A stretch of DNA of 64,000 bases, taken from contig NC_013959.1 in NCBI RefSeq assembly GCF_000025705.1, positions 763,063 to 827,062 of the forward strand, in the 5' to 3' direction. Shown here one piece after another: positions 1 through 12,779 of this stretch. The stretch's first letter is position 1. Every line of letters begins with the position of its first letter. Made by a program: the position numbers and the translations under genes. The notes below the pieces were generated by a model that saw nothing but the letters and a program-made list of their open reading frames with translations, made no database searches and was not told where the DNA came from. The stretch comes from Sideroxydans lithotrophicus ES-1 (GTDB lineage Bacteria; Pseudomonadota; Gammaproteobacteria; Burkholderiales; Gallionellaceae).

Positions 1-1
1 C

Positions 2-3000
2 TCCGGCCGTTCAGTGATCGTGGTGGGCCCGCAGCTGAAACTGCACCAGTGCGGTCTGCCGAAAAAGATGGCGCTGGAACTGTTCAAGCCGTTCATCTTC
101 GAGCGTCTGGAAAAGATGGGGCTAGCCACCACGATCAAGGCCGGCAAACGCATGGTCGAGGCGGAAGAGCCTATCGTGTGGGATATCCTGGAGGAAGTCA
201 TCCACGAGCATCCGGTGATGCTGAACCGCGCACCTACGCTGCACCGTCTGGGTATCCAGGCATTCGAGCCTATCCTGATCGAAGGCAAGGCCATCCAGTT
301 GCATCCGCTGGTCTGCTCGGCATTCAACGCCGACTTCGACGGTGACCAGATGGCTGTGCACGTGCCGCTGTCGCTGGAAGCGCAGATGGAAGCGCGCACC
401 CTGATGCTGGCCTCCAACAACGTGCTGTCTCCAGCCAACGGTGAGCCGATCATCGTGCCGTCGCAGGACATCGTGCTGGGGCTGTACTACATGACGCGCG
501 AGAAAGTCGGTGCACTCGGTGAAGGTTCCATCTTCGCGGACGTGTCCGAAGTATTGCGTGCCTACCGTTCCAATCAGGTGGACCTGCAAGCCAAGGTGGT
601 GGTGCGTATCAAGGAAGTGGTCACCAACGAAGCAGGCGAGAAGCAGGACAAGCTGACACGCTACGAGACCACGGTGGGCCGTTCCATCCTGTCCGAGATT
701 CTGCCGGCGAACCTGCCGTTCAGCGCAGTGAACAAGACACTGAAGAAAAAAGAGATCTCGCGCCTGATCAACACCAGTTTCCGTCGTTGCGGTCTGCGCG
801 ACACGGTGATCATGGCCGACCAGTTGATGTATACCGGTTTCGCCTACGCGACCCGCGCCGGCATCTCGATCTGTGTGGACGACATGCTGGTGCCGCAACA
901 GAAGAACGATCTGATCGCCGCTGCCGAAAAAGAAGTGCACGAGATCCAGACTCAGTACACCTCCGGTCTGGTGACCCAGGGCGAGCGCTACAACAAGGTG
1001 GTGGACATCTGGGGCCGTACCGGCGATCAGGTCGCCAAGGCCATGATGGATCAACTCGGCGTTGAGCCTGTGCGCGACCTGACAACGGGTGAAGCACTGT
1101 TCGACAAGAAGGGCAAGGCAGTCACGCAGGAGTCGTTCAACTCCATCTACATGATGGCCGACTCCGGCGCGCGCGGTTCTGCGGCGCAGATTCGTCAGTT
1201 GTCCGGCATGCGCGGTCTGATGGCGAAGCCGGACGGCTCCATCATCGAGACGCCGATCACCGCGAACTTCCGCGAAGGCCTGAACATGCTGCAGTACTTC
1301 ATTTCCACCCACGGTGCACGTAAGGGTCTGGCGGATACTGCGTTGAAGACGGCGAACTCCGGCTACCTGACGCGTCGTCTGGTGGACGTGACGCAGGATC
1401 TGGTCATTACCGAAAACGATTGCGGCACGACCAACGGTCGTTCGATGAAGGCGCTGGTCGAAGGCGGCGAAGTGATCGAAGCCTTGCGCGAGCGTATCCT
1501 TGGCCGCGTGGTGGCAGCGGATGTGGTTAATCCGGAAACCAGCGAGACTTTGTACGAAGCCGGTACTCTGCTTGACGAAGACAAGGTCGAGCATATCGAA
1601 TCACTGGGTGTCGATGAGGTGCGCGTGCGCACTCCGCTGACCTGCGATACGCGCTATGGCCTGTGCGCCAAGTGCTATGGTCGCGATCTGGGGCGCGGCG
1701 GTCTGGTGAACGTGGGCGAAGCAGTCGGTGTGATCGCTGCGCAGTCCATCGGCGAGCCGGGCACACAGCTGACCATGCGTACCTTCCACATCGGTGGTGC
1801 GGCATCGCGTACCGTGGTGGCAAGCCAGGTTGAAAGCAAGTCCAATGGCGTCATCAAGTACAGCCCGAACATGCGCACCGTAACCACGGCACGCGGCGAA
1901 CTGGTGGTGGTGGCTCGTTCCGGCGAAGTGATGGTGACCGACGACCATGGCCGTGAGCGCGAGCGTCACAAGGTGCCGTACGGTGCCAACCTGACCGAAC
2001 GCGAAGGCAAGACTGTGCGTGCAGGCGAGATCCTGGCGACCTGGGATCCGCATACCCGTCCGATCATTACCGAATATGCAGGCCGTGTGCGCTTCGAGAA
2101 CGTGGAAGAAGGCGCGACCGTCGCCAAGCAGATTGATGAAGTGACCGGTTTGTCTACGTTGGTGGTCATCGATCCGAAACGTTCCACTACCGGCAAGGGT
2201 GTGCGTCCGCTGGTGCGTCTGCTGGATGACGCCGGGCACGAGATCAAGATCGCCGGAACGGAAACGCCGATCTCGGTGACCTTCCAGGTGGGCTCCATCA
2301 TTACCGTGGAAGACGGCCAGCATGTGGGCGTCGGCGATGTGCTGGCACGCATCCCGCAGGAAAGCTCGAAGACGCGCGACATCACCGGCGGTCTGCCGCG
2401 CGTGGCCGAGCTGTTCGAGGCGCGTTCGCCCAAAGACGCAGGCATGTTGGCGGAAGTCACTGGTACGGCCTCGTTCGGTAAGGAGACCAAAGGCAAGCAG
2501 CGTCTGGTCATCACCGATACCGAAGGTCAGGCGCATGAATTCCTGATCACCAAGGACAAGCATGTGCTGGTGCACGACGGTCAAGTGGTGAACCAGGGAG
2601 AGATGATCGTGGATGGTCCGGCCGATCCGCACGATATCCTGCGTTTGCTGGGTATCGAAGCGCTAGCGCAGTACATCACCGACGAAGTGCAGGACGTGTA
2701 CCGTCTGCAGGGCGTGAAGATCAACGACAAGCACATTGAGGTGATCGTGCGCCAGATGCTGCGCCGTATCGCCATCATCGACGAGGGCGATACCACCTTC
2801 ATTCCGAAGGAGCAGGTGGAGCGTGCTGAGTTGCTGCAGGAAAACGAACGCGTGGTGGCAGCAGGCAAGCAACCGGCGACTTTCCAGCACATGCTGCTGG
2901 GTATCACCAAGGCATCTTTATCCACCGATTCGTTCATCTCCGCAGCTTCCTTCCAGGAAACGACGCGCGTGCTGACCGAGGCGGCGATCATGGGCAAGAA

Positions 3001-3172
3001 AGACGATCTGCGAGGTCTCAAGGAAAACGTCATCGTCGGTCGCCTCATTCCGGCCGGTACGGGCTTGGCCTATCACGTATTGCGTCGCAAGCAGCGTTTG
3101 GGTCTGGACATGGCGGAAGGAGCCGGATTGACCGAGTTGGCGGACGCCGCAGAGGCACAGGAAGGCGTCTAG
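2..3172 (+). CDS. rpoC: RNA polymerase subunit beta' (5' end outside window)
   Basis: Largest catalytic subunit of RNA polymerase. The reading frame is open from base 2, so the gene is cut by the window edge. About 1056 residues remain and, judged from usual betaproteobacterial length, roughly 350 N-terminal residues are missing. The active-site Mg-binding motif NADFDGDQM is visible near residue 115, and the trigger-loop and jaw regions and the C-terminal segment follow without interruption. The first visible residues ([20 protein letters not shown]) are typical of RpoC. It precedes the str operon in the usual order. Very sure. Confidence 0.99.
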   Translation, partial: SGRSVIVVGPQLKLHQCGLPKKMALELFKPFIFERLEKMGLATTIKAGKRMVEAEEPIVWDILEEVIHEHPVMLNRAPTLHRLGIQAFEPILIEGKAIQLHPLVCSAFNADFDGDQMAVHVPLSLEAQMEARTLMLASNNVLSPANGEPIIVPSQDIVLGLYYMTREKVGALGEGSIFADVSEVLRAYRSNQVDLQAKVVVRIKEVVTNEAGEKQDKLTRYETTVGRSILSEILPANLPFSAVNKTLKKKEISRLINTSFRRCGLRDTVIMADQLMYTGFAYATRAGISICVDDMLVPQQKNDLIAAAEKEVHEIQTQYTSGLVTQGERYNKVVDIWGRTGDQVAKAMMDQLGVEPVRDLTTGEALFDKKGKAVTQESFNSIYMMADSGARGSAAQIRQLSGMRGLMAKPDGSIIETPITANFREGLNMLQYFISTHGARKGLADTALKTANSGYLTRRLVDVTQDLVITENDCGTTNGRSMKALVEGGEVIEALRERILGRVVAADVVNPETSETLYEAGTLLDEDKVEHIESLGVDEVRVRTPLTCDTRYGLCAKCYGRDLGRGGLVNVGEAVGVIAAQSIGEPGTQLTMRTFHIGGAASRTVVASQVESKSNGVIKYSPNMRTVTTARGELVVVARSGEVMVTDDHGRERERHKVPYGANLTEREGKTVRAGEILATWDPHTRPIITEYAGRVRFENVEEGATVAKQIDEVTGLSTLVVIDPKRSTTGKGVRPLVRLLDDAGHEIKIAGTETPISVTFQVGSIITVEDGQHVGVGDVLARIPQESSKTRDITGGLPRVAELFEARSPKDAGMLAEVTGTASFGKETKGKQRLVITDTEGQAHEFLITKDKHVLVHDGQVVNQGEMIVDGPADPHDILRLLGIEALAQYITDEVQDVYRLQGVKINDKHIEVIVRQMLRRIAIIDEGDTTFIPKEQVERAELLQENERVVAAGKQPATFQHMLLGITKASLSTDSFISAASFQETTRVLTEAAIMGKKDDLRGLKENVIVGRLIPAGTGLAYHVLRRKQRLGLDMAEGAGLTELADAAEAQEGV

Positions 3173-3176
3173 TTGC

Positions 3177-3205
3177 TTGACAGGAAACTGCTTCGTCAAT
3201 AGAAT
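3177..3205 (+). promoter_or_regulatory. sigma-70 promoter of the str operon
   Basis: TTGACA (3177-3182), a 17-base spacer and TAGAAT (3200-3205), followed at once by GCGCGG. The -35 box is a perfect consensus and starts 4 bases after the rpoC stop. The GC-rich stretch just after the -10 box is the kind of discriminator that makes stable-RNA and ribosomal-protein promoters sensitive to ppGpp; that regulation is inferred. Confidence 0.8.
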
Positions 3206-3235
3206 GCGCGGTCTTTTTAGTCCGCGCATTTCTGT
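3205..3235 (+). terminator. Hairpin between rpoC and rpsL
   Basis: TGCGCGG (3205-3211) pairs with CCGCGCA (3222-3228) around a 10-base loop, followed by TTTCTGT. It could terminate rpoBC transcripts. It also lies at the start of the rpsL leader because it overlaps the -10 box of the promoter. The U-run is weak, so terminator versus leader hairpin is undecided. Confidence 0.45.
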
Positions 3236-3319
3236 ACAGGTCGGTGCAGATGTGCTTGCAAGGCAGTTTTTTAGATTTAACTAATTAGTTTTTAAACAGT
3301 TTTCAGGAAGCGATAAACA

Positions 3320-3697
3320 ATGCCAACCATCAACCAGTTAGTGCGCACAGGCCGTACGGCCGAAGTGACCAAGAGCAAGGTGCCGGCTCTCGCGGGTAGC
3401 CCCCAAAAGCGCGGTGTTTGCACACGCGTTTACACCACGACGCCGAAAAAGCCGAACTCGGCGCTGCGTAAGGTCGCCAAGGTGCGTCTAACCAACGGTT
3501 TTGAGGTCATCTCCTACATCGGTGGTGAAGGCCATAACCTGCAAGAGCACAGTGTGGTGTTGCTGCGCGGCGGTCGTGTGAAAGACTTGCCGGGTGTGCG
3601 TTACCACATGGTGCGCGGCAGCCTGGATACGGCAGGCGTGAAGGATCGCAAACAGTCTCGTTCCAAGTACGGTGCCAAGCGCCCGAAAAAAGCGTAA
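3320..3697 (+). CDS. rpsL: 30S ribosomal protein S12
   Basis: Decoding-centre protein of the small subunit; 125 aa, full length. The sequence starts [12 protein letters not shown] and contains the conserved [17 protein letters not shown] and [14 protein letters not shown] segments, where streptomycin-resistance substitutions map in other bacteria (the usual Lys at both key positions is present, i.e. wild-type form). An AGGAAG Shine-Dalgarno precedes the ATG. First gene of the str operon, 35 bases before rpsG. Confidence 0.99.
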   Translation: MPTINQLVRTGRTAEVTKSKVPALAGSPQKRGVCTRVYTTTPKKPNSALRKVAKVRLTNGFEVISYIGGEGHNLQEHSVVLLRGGRVKDLPGVRYHMVRGSLDTAGVKDRKQSRSKYGAKRPKKA

Positions 3698-3732
3698 TTC
3701 AGAAATTAGTCAGATATAACTGAGGTATTGAT

Positions 3733-4203
3733 ATGCCAAGACGTAGAGAAGTCCCCAAGCGCGAAGTTCTGCCGGATCCAAAGTTCGGTAATCAGGATCT
3801 TTCCAAGTTCGTCAACGTGCTGATGACTGCCGGCAAGAAGTCGGTGGCTGAGCGCATTCTGTACGGCGCCCTGGAGCAGGTCGGAAAGAAGAGCGGCAAG
3901 GATCCGATCGAGGTGTTCAATCAGGCAATCTCGAATGCCAAGCCTCAGGTCGAAGTGAAGAGTCGTCGCGTGGGTGGTGCAAACTACCAGGTTCCGGTCG
4001 AAGTGCGTCCGTCCCGTCGTATGGCGCTGGCGATGCGCTGGCTGAAGGAGTTTGCGCGCAAGCGCGGCGAAAAGTCCATGGGCATGCGCCTAGCTGGCGA
4101 GCTGATCGACGCTTCCGAAGGTCGCGGCGGTGCGGTCAAGAAGCGCGAAGAAGTACATCGCATGGCTGAGGCCAACAAGGCGTTCTCGCATTTCAGGTTC
4201 TAA
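3733..4203 (+). CDS. rpsG: 30S ribosomal protein S7
   Basis: Primary 16S rRNA-binding protein that organises the head of the 30S subunit; 156 aa, the normal length. It opens [19 protein letters not shown] and ends in the conserved helical tail [13 protein letters not shown]. In E. coli S7 is also the translational repressor of the str operon; whether that holds here cannot be told from sequence alone. It lies between rpsL and fusA, with a 42-base gap to fusA. Confidence 0.99.
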   Translation: MPRRREVPKREVLPDPKFGNQDLSKFVNVLMTAGKKSVAERILYGALEQVGKKSGKDPIEVFNQAISNAKPQVEVKSRRVGGANYQVPVEVRPSRRMALAMRWLKEFARKRGEKSMGMRLAGELIDASEGRGGAVKKREEVHRMAEANKAFSHFRF

Positions 4204-4245
4204 ATTTCGAATCCCTAAAAGTATAAAGACAAGGTTAGGTATACA

Positions 4246-6342
4246 GTGGCACGCAAAACACCCATCGAACGCTATCGCAATATCGGCATCAGTGCACATA
4301 TTGATGCGGGTAAGACTACGACTACTGAGCGCATCCTGTTCTATACGGGTGTGAGTCACAAGATCGGTGAGGTGCACGACGGTGCGGCCACGATGGACTG
4401 GATGGAGCAAGAGCAGGAGCGTGGTATCACCATCACCTCCGCTGCGACCACCTGTTTCTGGAAGGGGATGGATAACTCATTCCCTGAACACCGCTTCAAC
4501 ATCATCGATACGCCTGGACACGTGGACTTTACCATTGAGGTGGAGCGTTCCATGCGCGTGCTGGATGGTGCGTGCATGGTTTATTGTGCGGTGGGCGGTG
4601 TGCAGCCGCAATCCGAGACTGTTTGGCGCCAGGCTAACAAATACAAGGTGCCGCGTCTGGCTTTTGTGAACAAGATGGACCGTACCGGCGCGAACTTCTT
4701 CAAGGTGGTTACGCAAATGCAAACCCGCCTGAGGGCTAATCCTGTTCCGCTCGTAATCCCGATTGGCGCGGAAGAAGGTTTCACTGGTGTTGTGGATCTG
4801 ATCAAGATGCGAGCCATCATCTGGGATGAAGCTTCTCAGGGCATGAAGTTCGAATACAAGGAAATTCCGGCTGAGTTGGTGGCGAGTGCCAATGAATGGC
4901 GTGCAAAGATGGTCGAGACAGCCGCCGAAGCGTCCGAAGAGTTGATGAATCAGTATCTCGAAAATGGCGATTTGACTGAAGAGCAGATCATTCTGGGTAT
5001 TCGCACCCGTACCATCGCCTGCGAGATTCAGCCGATGTTGTGCGGTTCCGCATTCAAGAACAAGGGTGTGCAGCGCATGCTGGATGCAGTGATCATGTTC
5101 TTGCCGTCGCCGGTGGATATTCCGGATGTGACGGGTGAAACTGAGGCTGGCGAGCCGACATCCCGCAAGGCCGACGACAGTGAGAAGTTTTCTGCGCTGG
5201 CGTTCAAGCTGATGACCGACCCGTTTGTCGGTCAACTGACCTTCGTGCGCGTCTATTCCGGCGTGCTGCAGAAGGGCGACACGGTTTACAACCCGATTCG
5301 TGGCAAGAAAGAGCGTATCGGCCGTATCGTGCAGATGCATGCAAACGAGCGTAAAGAGGTTGATGAGATTCTGGCGGGCGATATTGCCGCCTGTATCGGG
5401 TTGAAAGATGTAACCACTGGCGAGTCGCTGTGCGATCCGGATAAGCCCATTATTCTTGAGCGCATGGTATTCCCGGAGCCGGTGATTCACGTTGCGGTGG
5501 AGCCGAAGACCAAGGTTGACCAAGAGAAGATGGGTATCGCGCTGGGCCGCCTGGCTGCGGAAGATCCTTCGTTCCGCGTGCGCACCGACGAAGAGTCCGG
5601 CCAGACCATCATGTCCGGTATGGGTGAGTTGCATCTGGAGATTCTGGTTGACCGCATGAAGCGCGAATTTGGCGTGGAAGCGAACGTGGGTGCCCCGCAA
5701 GTGGCTTACCGCGAGGCGATCCGTAAGGCTGTTGAGGTTGAAGGTAAGTACGCCAAGCAGACTGGTGGTCGCGGTCAATATGGTCACGTATGGATCAAGA
5801 TGGAACCTAACGAGACGGGCAAGGGTTTTGAGTTCGTCGATGCGATCAAGGGTGGTACCGTTCCTCGCGAGTTCATTCCGGCAGTGGAAAAAGGTTTGCG
5901 TGAATCCTTGCCTAGTGGTGTGCTGGCTGGCTTCCCGGTGGTTGATGTGAAGGTCACTCTGTTCGATGGTTCCTATCACGATGTGGATTCCAACGAAAAC
6001 GCTTTCAAGATGGCGGCTTCCATGGCGTTCAAGGACGGTATGCGCAAAGCAAGCCCGGTGCTGCTGGAGCCGATGATGTCGGTGGAAGTGGAAACGCCGG
6101 AAGATTATACCGGTACCGTGATGGGGGACTTGTCTTCCCGCCGCGGCATGGTGCAGGGTATGGATGATATGCCTGGTGGCGGCAAGACCGTCAAGGCGGA
6201 AGTGCCGCTGTCTGAGATGTTCGGATACTCGACGGCATTGCGCTCTGCAACTCAGGGTCGTGCGACTTACACCATGGAATTCAAGCACTACACCGAAGCA
6301 CCCAAGAGCGTCGCTGAAGCAATAATGAGCAGCAAAAAATAA
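4246..6342 (+). CDS. fusA: Elongation factor G
   Basis: GTPase that drives translocation and, with RRF, ribosome recycling; 698 aa. It begins with GTG: the next residues, [20 protein letters not shown], match the family N-terminus. G1 motif [15 protein letters not shown]3 DTPGHVDF and G4 NKMD are intact, followed by domains II-V with the domain IV segment [15 protein letters not shown]. The Shine-Dalgarno is weak (AAGGTTAGG), which is common for fusA after rpsG. Third gene of str. Confidence 0.99.
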   Translation: MARKTPIERYRNIGISAHIDAGKTTTTERILFYTGVSHKIGEVHDGAATMDWMEQEQERGITITSAATTCFWKGMDNSFPEHRFNIIDTPGHVDFTIEVERSMRVLDGACMVYCAVGGVQPQSETVWRQANKYKVPRLAFVNKMDRTGANFFKVVTQMQTRLRANPVPLVIPIGAEEGFTGVVDLIKMRAIIWDEASQGMKFEYKEIPAELVASANEWRAKMVETAAEASEELMNQYLENGDLTEEQIILGIRTRTIACEIQPMLCGSAFKNKGVQRMLDAVIMFLPSPVDIPDVTGETEAGEPTSRKADDSEKFSALAFKLMTDPFVGQLTFVRVYSGVLQKGDTVYNPIRGKKERIGRIVQMHANERKEVDEILAGDIAACIGLKDVTTGESLCDPDKPIILERMVFPEPVIHVAVEPKTKVDQEKMGIALGRLAAEDPSFRVRTDEESGQTIMSGMGELHLEILVDRMKREFGVEANVGAPQVAYREAIRKAVEVEGKYAKQTGGRGQYGHVWIKMEPNETGKGFEFVDAIKGGTVPREFIPAVEKGLRESLPSGVLAGFPVVDVKVTLFDGSYHDVDSNENAFKMAASMAFKDGMRKASPVLLEPMMSVEVETPEDYTGTVMGDLSSRRGMVQGMDDMPGGGKTVKAEVPLSEMFGYSTALRSATQGRATYTMEFKHYTEAPKSVAEAIMSSKK

Positions 6343-6361
6343 TATTCGGAGAATCTAAATC

Positions 6362-7552
<1,191 letters not shown>

Positions 7553-7570
7553 GCATACAATGCGCGCCCT

Positions 7571-7602
7571 CGCGTGGCTGCGGCCACGCGTTTTCGTTCT
7601 TT
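7571..7602 (+). terminator. Hairpin plus U-run between tuf and rpsJ
   Basis: CGCGTGGC (7571-7578) pairs perfectly with GCCACGCG (7583-7590) around TGCG, followed by TTTTCGTTCTTT. This looks like an intrinsic terminator for the str operon. It also falls within the first 30 transcribed bases from the rpsJ promoter, so an attenuator role in the S10 leader is possible (inference). Confidence 0.65.
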
Positions 7603-7640
7603 AAACCAGCGGCAATGCCGCGTAGAAGCTAGAGATGATT

Positions 7641-7952
7641 ATGCAAAGTCAAAAAATTCGCATCCGCCTGAAGGCGTTCGACTATCGTTTGATCGACCAG
7701 TCCGCGTTGCAAATCGTGGATACGGCGAAACGTACAGGCGCTGTGGTGAAGGGGCCGGTTCCCTTGCCAACCAAGATAGAGCGCATCGATGTGCTGCGTT
7801 CTCCGCACGTGAATAAGACTTCGCGCGACCAGTTTGAAATCCGCACTCACTTGCGCCTGATGGATATCATGGATCCAACCGATAAGACTGTGGATGCCCT
7901 GATGAAGCTGGACCTTCCGGCTGGCGTGGATGTAGAGATAAAGTTGCAGTAA
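7641..7952 (+). CDS. rpsJ: 30S ribosomal protein S10 (NusE)
   Basis: Small-subunit head protein and, as NusE, partner of NusB in transcription antitermination; 103 aa. I chose the second ATG (7641) rather than 7635 because [19 protein letters not shown] is the usual N-terminus and the longer form would only add Met-Ile. First gene of the S10 operon, preceded by its own promoter and hairpin leader. Confidence 0.98.
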   Translation: MQSQKIRIRLKAFDYRLIDQSALQIVDTAKRTGAVVKGPVPLPTKIERIDVLRSPHVNKTSRDQFEIRTHLRLMDIMDPTDKTVDALMKLDLPAGVDVEIKLQ

Positions 7953-8024
7953 TCGCAGTTTGGTAATTTTGCAGTACGAATCGGCTGACCAATTGAAGTC
8001 AGCCCCTTAATAAAAGGAAATAAA

Positions 8025-8669
8025 ATGAGTTTAGGACTTGTCGGTCGCAAGATTGGCATGACCCGCATCTTTACCGACGACGGTACATCGTTGCCGGTGA
8101 CGGTGCTGGACGTGTCCAACAATCGTGTCACCCAAATCAAGACTGCTGCCACGGATGGTTACAGTGCAGTGCAGGTCGCGTACGGTACGCGTCGTGCCAG
8201 TCGCGTGACCAAGGCAGCGGCTGGGCACTTTGCCAAAGCCGGCGTGGAAGCTGGTAGCGTGCTGAAAGAATTCACCGCTACGCCGGAACAACTGTCCAGC
8301 CTGACGCTGGGTGGAAAAGTTGGCGTGGATATGTTTCAGGTTGGCCAGAAAGTTGACGTAACGGGCGTGACGATCGGTAAAGGCTATGCCGGTACCATCA
8401 AGCGTTACCACTTCAAGTCCGGTCGCGCCACACACGGTAATTCCAAGTCGCATAACGTGCCAGGCTCTATCGGTATGGCGCAGGATCCGGGGCGCGTGTT
8501 CCCGGGCAAGCGCATGACCGGTCATCTGGGGGATGTGCAGCGTACCGTGCAAAATCTCAAAATCGTTCGTATCGATGCAGATCGCCAGTTGCTTCTGGTG
8601 ATGGGCGCCGTCCCGGGTGCTCCCGGTGGCGACGTGATCGTGCGTCCGGCAGTGAAAGCGGGGGCATAA
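8025..8669 (+). CDS. rplC: 50S ribosomal protein L3
   Basis: Early-assembly large-subunit protein with a loop reaching the peptidyl-transferase centre; 214 aa. It starts [20 protein letters not shown] and carries the conserved [20 protein letters not shown] stretch, which holds the glutamine/asparagine-rich loop methylated in some bacteria. A good AAAGGAAA ribosome site precedes it. Its stop codon shares one base with the rplD start (TAATG). Confidence 0.99.
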   Translation: MSLGLVGRKIGMTRIFTDDGTSLPVTVLDVSNNRVTQIKTAATDGYSAVQVAYGTRRASRVTKAAAGHFAKAGVEAGSVLKEFTATPEQLSSLTLGGKVGVDMFQVGQKVDVTGVTIGKGYAGTIKRYHFKSGRATHGNSKSHNVPGSIGMAQDPGRVFPGKRMTGHLGDVQRTVQNLKIVRIDADRQLLLVMGAVPGAPGGDVIVRPAVKAGA

Positions 8670-9289
8670 TGGAACTGAAAGTCATCAACGAAAACGGCAA
8701 GGCAGGCGCGAGCATCAACGCATCTGACGACCTGTTCGGTCGTGAATACAACGAGACGCTTGTGCATCAGCTGGTAACGGCTTATCAAGCCAATGCCCGC
8801 TCTGCCAACAGCAAGCAAAAAGGTCGTAGCGAAATCGCCAAGTCCACGCGCAAGCCGTTCGCCCAGAAGGGTACCGGACGTGCGCGTGCAGGTATGGCTT
8901 CCAGCCCTTTGTGGCGCGGAGGCGGCAAGATTTTCCCGAACAGCCCGGATCAAAATTACACGCAAAAGATCAACCGCAAGATGTATCGCGCGGGTCTGGC
9001 TTCCATCTATTCGCAACTTGTGCGCGATGGTCGTTTGAGCGTGGTCGATGCGCTGTCGGTCGATGCTCCCAAGACAAAATTGCTGGCGCAGAAGATCAAA
9101 GCCATGGGTCTGGATCGCGTGCTCATCATTACTGATAGCATGGATGAAAATCTGTATTTGTCGTCGCGCAATCTGCCGAATGTGCTGGTGGTCGAAGCGC
9201 ATCAGGCTGATCCGGTCAGTCTGGTGCGTTTCCCGCAAGTAGTGGTGACACGCGGCGCTCTTGCAAAAATCGAGGAGTTGCTGGCATGA
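8669..9289 (+). CDS. rplD: 50S ribosomal protein L4
   Basis: Lines the nascent-peptide exit tunnel; 206 aa. The tunnel-tip loop is recognisable ([20 protein letters not shown]). In E. coli L4 also represses the S10 operon by attenuation in the rpsJ leader. The hairpin at 7571-7590 is much shorter than the E. coli leader, so conservation of that control is doubtful. Overlaps rplW by 4 bases (ATGA). Confidence 0.99.
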   Translation: MELKVINENGKAGASINASDDLFGREYNETLVHQLVTAYQANARSANSKQKGRSEIAKSTRKPFAQKGTGRARAGMASSPLWRGGGKIFPNSPDQNYTQKINRKMYRAGLASIYSQLVRDGRLSVVDALSVDAPKTKLLAQKIKAMGLDRVLIITDSMDENLYLSSRNLPNVLVVEAHQADPVSLVRFPQVVVTRGALAKIEELLA

Positions 9290-9603
9290 GCACACAAAAA
9301 TTCAATGATGAGCGCTTGCTGAACATATTGCTGGCTCCGCAGATTTCCGAAAAAGCGACATTCGTGGCGGAAAAGAACGAGCAGGTGATCTTCCGTGTGG
9401 CATCCGATGCGACCAAGCCGGAAGTCAAGGCGGCGGTCGAAAAGTTGTTCAACGTTACAGTTGACAGCGTTCAGATCAGCAACGTCAAGGGAAAGCAAAA
9501 GCGTTTTGGCCGCTATATGGGCAGCCGCAAGGACTGGAAGAAGGCTTATGTGTGTCTGGCTCCAGGTCAGGAAATCAACTTTGCTGCAAGCGAGCAGGGG
9601 TAA
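9286..9603 (+). CDS. rplW: 50S ribosomal protein L23
   Basis: Tunnel-exit protein that docks trigger factor and SRP; 105 aa. Conserved core: [20 protein letters not shown] and [20 protein letters not shown]. It overlaps the end of rplD by 4 bases and is followed 3 bases later by rplB, so translation is likely coupled across these three genes. Confidence 0.99.
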   Translation: MSTQKFNDERLLNILLAPQISEKATFVAEKNEQVIFRVASDATKPEVKAAVEKLFNVTVDSVQISNVKGKQKRFGRYMGSRKDWKKAYVCLAPGQEINFAASEQG

Positions 9604-9606
9604 AAC

Positions 9607-10434
9607 ATGGCACTGATCAAACTCAAACCAACATCACCGGGGACTCGTGCAGTTGTGCGCGTGGTCACTCCGGAGTTGCACAAGGGTAAGCCTGAAGCGT
9701 CGTTGCTGGAGAAAAAGAACAGAACGGCGGGGCGCAACCATAACGGTCATATCACTACGCGTCACATGGGTGGCGGGCACAAGAAACATTATCGCCTGGT
9801 GGACTTCAAGCGCGACAAGGATGGCATTCCAGCCAAGGTCGAGCGTCTGGAATACGACCCGAACCGTTCTGCTCATCTGGCATTGCTGGTATATGCGGAT
9901 GGTGAGCGTCGCTACATCATTGCTCCCAAGGGTATTTTTGCCGGTGCGCAGCTGATGAGCGGCTCGGAAGCGCCAATCAAGGCGGGCAATGCATTGCCGT
10001 TGCGCAACATTCCGGTCGGTTCCACTATTCACGCGATCGAGATGCTGCCCGGCAAGGGTGCGCAACTGGCGCGTTCGGCAGGCGCTTCGGTACAGTTGCT
10101 GGCACGTGAAGGCAGTTACGCTCAATTGCGTCTGCGTTCGGGCGAGATCCGCAAGGTACATATCGATTGCCGTGCAACCATTGGTGAAGTGGGCAACGGT
10201 GAGCATTCTCTGCGTTCCATCGGCAAGGCCGGTGCAAATCGCTGGCGTGGTATCCGCCCGACGGTGCGCGGTGTGGTGATGAACCCGGTCGACCACCCTC
10301 ACGGTGGTGGCGAGGGCAAGACAGCGGCAGGCCGTCATCCGGTCAGTCCATGGGGTGTGCCGGCCAAGGGCTTCCGTACGCGTCGCAACAAGCGGACTAG
10401 CGGCATGATCGTGCGCCGTCGCTTTCAGGTTTAA
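9607..10434 (+). CDS. rplB: 50S ribosomal protein L2
   Basis: One of the most conserved large-subunit proteins, needed for subunit association and peptidyl-transferase activity; 275 aa. The C-terminal segment [18 protein letters not shown] contains the conserved histidine associated with activity. It ends in the basic [19 protein letters not shown] tail. Start ATG lies 3 bases after rplW. Confidence 0.99.
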   Translation: MALIKLKPTSPGTRAVVRVVTPELHKGKPEASLLEKKNRTAGRNHNGHITTRHMGGGHKKHYRLVDFKRDKDGIPAKVERLEYDPNRSAHLALLVYADGERRYIIAPKGIFAGAQLMSGSEAPIKAGNALPLRNIPVGSTIHAIEMLPGKGAQLARSAGASVQLLAREGSYAQLRLRSGEIRKVHIDCRATIGEVGNGEHSLRSIGKAGANRWRGIRPTVRGVVMNPVDHPHGGGEGKTAAGRHPVSPWGVPAKGFRTRRNKRTSGMIVRRRFQV

Positions 10435-10446
10435 GGGGTAATAGAT

Positions 10447-10728
10447 ATGGCACGTTCAATTAAAAAAGGTCCATTCGTCGATCTGCATCTGTTGAAGAAG
10501 GTGGAAGCAGTTCGCGCAACCAATGACAAGCGCCCGGTGAAAACCTGGTCGCGTCGCTCCACTGTGCTCCCTGAATTTGTCGGTTTGACGATCGCGGTGC
10601 ATAACGGAAAGCAGCATGTTCCGGTGTACGTTTCCGAGAACATGGTTGGACATAAGCTTGGCGAATTTTCGTTGACCCGCACCTTCAAAGGTCACGCTGC
10701 TGATAAAAAAGCAGTCGCCAAGAAATAA
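10447..10728 (+). CDS. rpsS: 30S ribosomal protein S19
   Basis: Head protein of the 30S subunit contacting the A-site tRNA and S13; 93 aa. Signature [20 protein letters not shown] and [20 protein letters not shown]. Preceded by AAGGGGTAATAG and followed closely by rplV. Confidence 0.99.
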   Translation: MARSIKKGPFVDLHLLKKVEAVRATNDKRPVKTWSRRSTVLPEFVGLTIAVHNGKQHVPVYVSENMVGHKLGEFSLTRTFKGHAADKKAVAKK

Positions 10729-10737
10729 GGAGACATG

Positions 10738-11067
10738 ATGAGTACAACAGCAGTCATCCGTGGAGTTCGCCTGTCGGCACAAAAGGCCCGCTTGGTCGCT
10801 GACCAGATTCGCGGATTGCCGGTCGCACAAGCGCTTAACATCCTGGCGTTCAGCCCCAAAAAAGGCGGTGGCATCATCAAGAAGGCACTGGATTCCGCGA
10901 TTGCCAACGCCGAGCATAACGACGGCGCTGATATCGACGAATTGAAGGTCGCCACCATCTACGTGGACAAAGGCACTTCTTTGAAGCGCATGATTCCGCG
11001 TGCGAAGGGCCGTGGCAACAGCATCGAGAAACAAACCTGCCACATTACGATCACCGTCGGGAGCTAA
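10738..11067 (+). CDS. rplV: 50S ribosomal protein L22
   Basis: Globular domain on the subunit surface with a hairpin into the exit tunnel; 109 aa. Two ATGs stand in tandem (10735 and 10738). AAGGAG at 10727-10732 is only 2 bases from the first but 5 from the second, so I chose 10738. The conserved [20 protein letters not shown] and the tunnel hairpin [20 protein letters not shown] are present. Confidence 0.97.
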   Translation: MSTTAVIRGVRLSAQKARLVADQIRGLPVAQALNILAFSPKKGGGIIKKALDSAIANAEHNDGADIDELKVATIYVDKGTSLKRMIPRAKGRGNSIEKQTCHITITVGS

Positions 11068-11070
11068 AGC

Positions 11071-11787
11071 ATGGGCCAGAAAATTCATCCAATTGGATTC
11101 CGCCTGAGTGTCCAGAAAAACTGGACTTCGAAGTGGTATTCAAACAGCAAGCACTTTTCCGAGTTGCTGCTTAAAGATATCGAAGTTCGCGACTACCTGA
11201 AGAAGAAGCTGGCTGGTGCTGGCGTTTCCAAGATCGTTATCGAGCGTCCTGCCAAGAATGCCAAGATCACCATTTACACAGCGCGTCCTGGCGTGGTCAT
11301 CGGCAAGAAGGGCGAAGACATCGAATCCCTGCGCAATGAACTGAAGAAGCGCATGGGGTTGCCTGATGTTGGTTTGAACATCGAAGAAGTGCGCAAGCCT
11401 GAAGTAGACGCGCAACTGATCGCCGATTCGATCACCCAGCAACTCGAGAAGCGCATCATGTTCCGTCGCGCCATGAAGCGTGCAATGCAGAACGCAATGC
11501 GTCTTGGTGCACAAGGCATCAAGATCATGAGCTCGGGGCGTTTGAATGGAATCGAGATCGCGCGTACCGAGTGGTATCGCGAAGGTCGTGTGCCATTGCA
11601 TACGCTGCGTGCTGATATTGACTACGGCACTTCCGAAGCGCTGACGACCTATGGTCTGATTGGTGTCAAGGTGTGGGTCTATAAGGGCGATCATGTGGCC
11701 GGACAACAGGAAGCTGCTGCTCCTGTCGTTGCCGAGCCGGAAAAGAAAGTAAGAAAGTCGGGAGCTAAGCATGCTACAGCCAGCTAG
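11071..11787 (+). CDS. rpsC: 30S ribosomal protein S3
   Basis: Forms the mRNA entry channel with S4 and S5; 238 aa. It contains the KH domain with [12 protein letters not shown] and the conserved [20 protein letters not shown]. It has an Ala/Lys-rich tail. Its last 17 bases overlap the start of rplP. Confidence 0.99.
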   Translation: MGQKIHPIGFRLSVQKNWTSKWYSNSKHFSELLLKDIEVRDYLKKKLAGAGVSKIVIERPAKNAKITIYTARPGVVIGKKGEDIESLRNELKKRMGLPDVGLNIEEVRKPEVDAQLIADSITQQLEKRIMFRRAMKRAMQNAMRLGAQGIKIMSSGRLNGIEIARTEWYREGRVPLHTLRADIDYGTSEALTTYGLIGVKVWVYKGDHVAGQQEAAAPVVAEPEKKVRKSGAKHATAS

Positions 11788-12187
11788 AAGAAAGTACCGC
11801 AAGGAGCAGAAGGGCCGCAACACCGGCGTCGCTACGCGTGGCAACAAGGTCAGTTTCGGCGAATTCGGCCTCAAGGCCGTAGGTCGTGGTCGTCTGACTG
11901 CTCGCCAGATCGAGGCGGCACGTCGTGCCATGACGCGCCACATCAAGCGCGGTGGACGTATCTGGATCCGCATTTTCCCGGACAAACCAATTTCGAAGAA
12001 GCCGGCCGAGGTTCGTATGGGTAACGGCAAGGGCAGTCCGGAATACTATGTTGCCGAGATACAGCCTGGCAAGATGCTGTATGAGATGGATGGCGTGGAT
12101 GAAGTATTGGCTCGCGAGGCGTTTCTGCTTGCTTCTGCAAAGCTGCCCATTGCCACGACATTCGTAGTTAGACAAGTAGGGGCGTGA
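11771..12187 (+). CDS. rplP: 50S ribosomal protein L16
   Basis: Organises the A-site tRNA region of the 50S subunit; 138 aa. It starts [19 protein letters not shown], the invariant N-terminus, which places the start inside the end of rpsC (17-base overlap in another frame). The overlap is common in this operon. Confidence 0.99.
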   Translation: MLQPARRKYRKEQKGRNTGVATRGNKVSFGEFGLKAVGRGRLTARQIEAARRAMTRHIKRGGRIWIRIFPDKPISKKPAEVRMGNGKGSPEYYVAEIQPGKMLYEMDGVDEVLAREAFLLASAKLPIATTFVVRQVGA

Positions 12188-12189
12188 TC

Positions 12190-12384
12190 ATGAAGGCAAG
12201 CGAACTGAAGACAAAATCGGTGGCTGATCTGCAGCAAGAGCTGTTGTCTCTGAATAAGGAGCAATTTGGCCTGCGCATGCAGGTGGCGACCCAGCAATTG
12301 AGCAACACCAGCCAATTGACCAAGGTGCGTCGCAACATCGCACGTGTGAAAACGGTATTGACCGAGAAGGGTGTGCAGCAATGA
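12190..12384 (+). CDS. rpmC: 50S ribosomal protein L29
   Basis: Small two-helix protein near the tunnel exit; 64 aa from the ATG at 12190. A GTG at 12184 would add two residues, but GGGG at 12179-12182 is 7 bases from the ATG and [19 protein letters not shown] is the usual start. Overlaps rpsQ by 4 bases. Confidence 0.96.
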   Translation: MKASELKTKSVADLQQELLSLNKEQFGLRMQVATQQLSNTSQLTKVRRNIARVKTVLTEKGVQQ

Positions 12385-12644
12385 GTGCAACGAATCTGAA
12401 ACGTGCTTTGACTGGGACCGTGGTCAGCAACAAGATGGATAAGACGGTTACCGTATTGGTTGAACGCAAAGTCAAGCATCCGGTGCTGGGCAAGGTGGTG
12501 CGCGTATCCAAGAAATATCACGCACATGACGAGAACAATGAGTTCAATCAAGGTGATGTGGTAACAATCGAAGAGATGCGTCCGCTGTCCAAGACCAAGT
12601 CATGGCGTGTGTCCAAGTTGTTGGAAAAAGCTGGCGAGATTTAA
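12381..12644 (+). CDS. rpsQ: 30S ribosomal protein S17
   Basis: Primary-binding OB-fold protein of the 30S subunit; 87 aa. The [20 protein letters not shown] core and [10 protein letters not shown] loop are typical. Last gene of the S10 operon; the 135-base gap that follows holds the spc promoter. Confidence 0.98.
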   Translation: MSATNLKRALTGTVVSNKMDKTVTVLVERKVKHPVLGKVVRVSKKYHAHDENNEFNQGDVVTIEEMRPLSKTKSWRVSKLLEKAGEI

Positions 12645-12658
12645 TTATTAATTATGGC

Positions 12659-12687
12659 TTGCGCATTTATGCAAGTTTGAATAGAAT
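12659..12687 (+). promoter_or_regulatory. sigma-70 promoter of the spc operon
   Basis: TTGCGC (12659-12664), 17-base spacer, TAGAAT (12682-12687) followed by GCGCGGC. It shares the 12 bases TAGAATGCGCGG with the rpsL promoter. A perfect hairpin CCGTCGC-TT-GCGACGG lies about 20 bases downstream in the leader, before rplN. Confidence 0.72.
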
Positions 12688-12779
12688 GCGCGGCTTCGTT
12701 TCACCGTCGCTTGCGACGGCCTAACCCAAACGGGTTCCAAAACTAGCCGCCGCAGGCGGACAAAGTTGGAGATTGAAAA

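Noticed and set aside
122..1594. 490-codon open frame on the - strand across rpoC
   Set aside because: Lies opposite a certain rpoC, encodes a His/Arg/Gln-rich sequence without domains, and follows from GC-rich codon bias.
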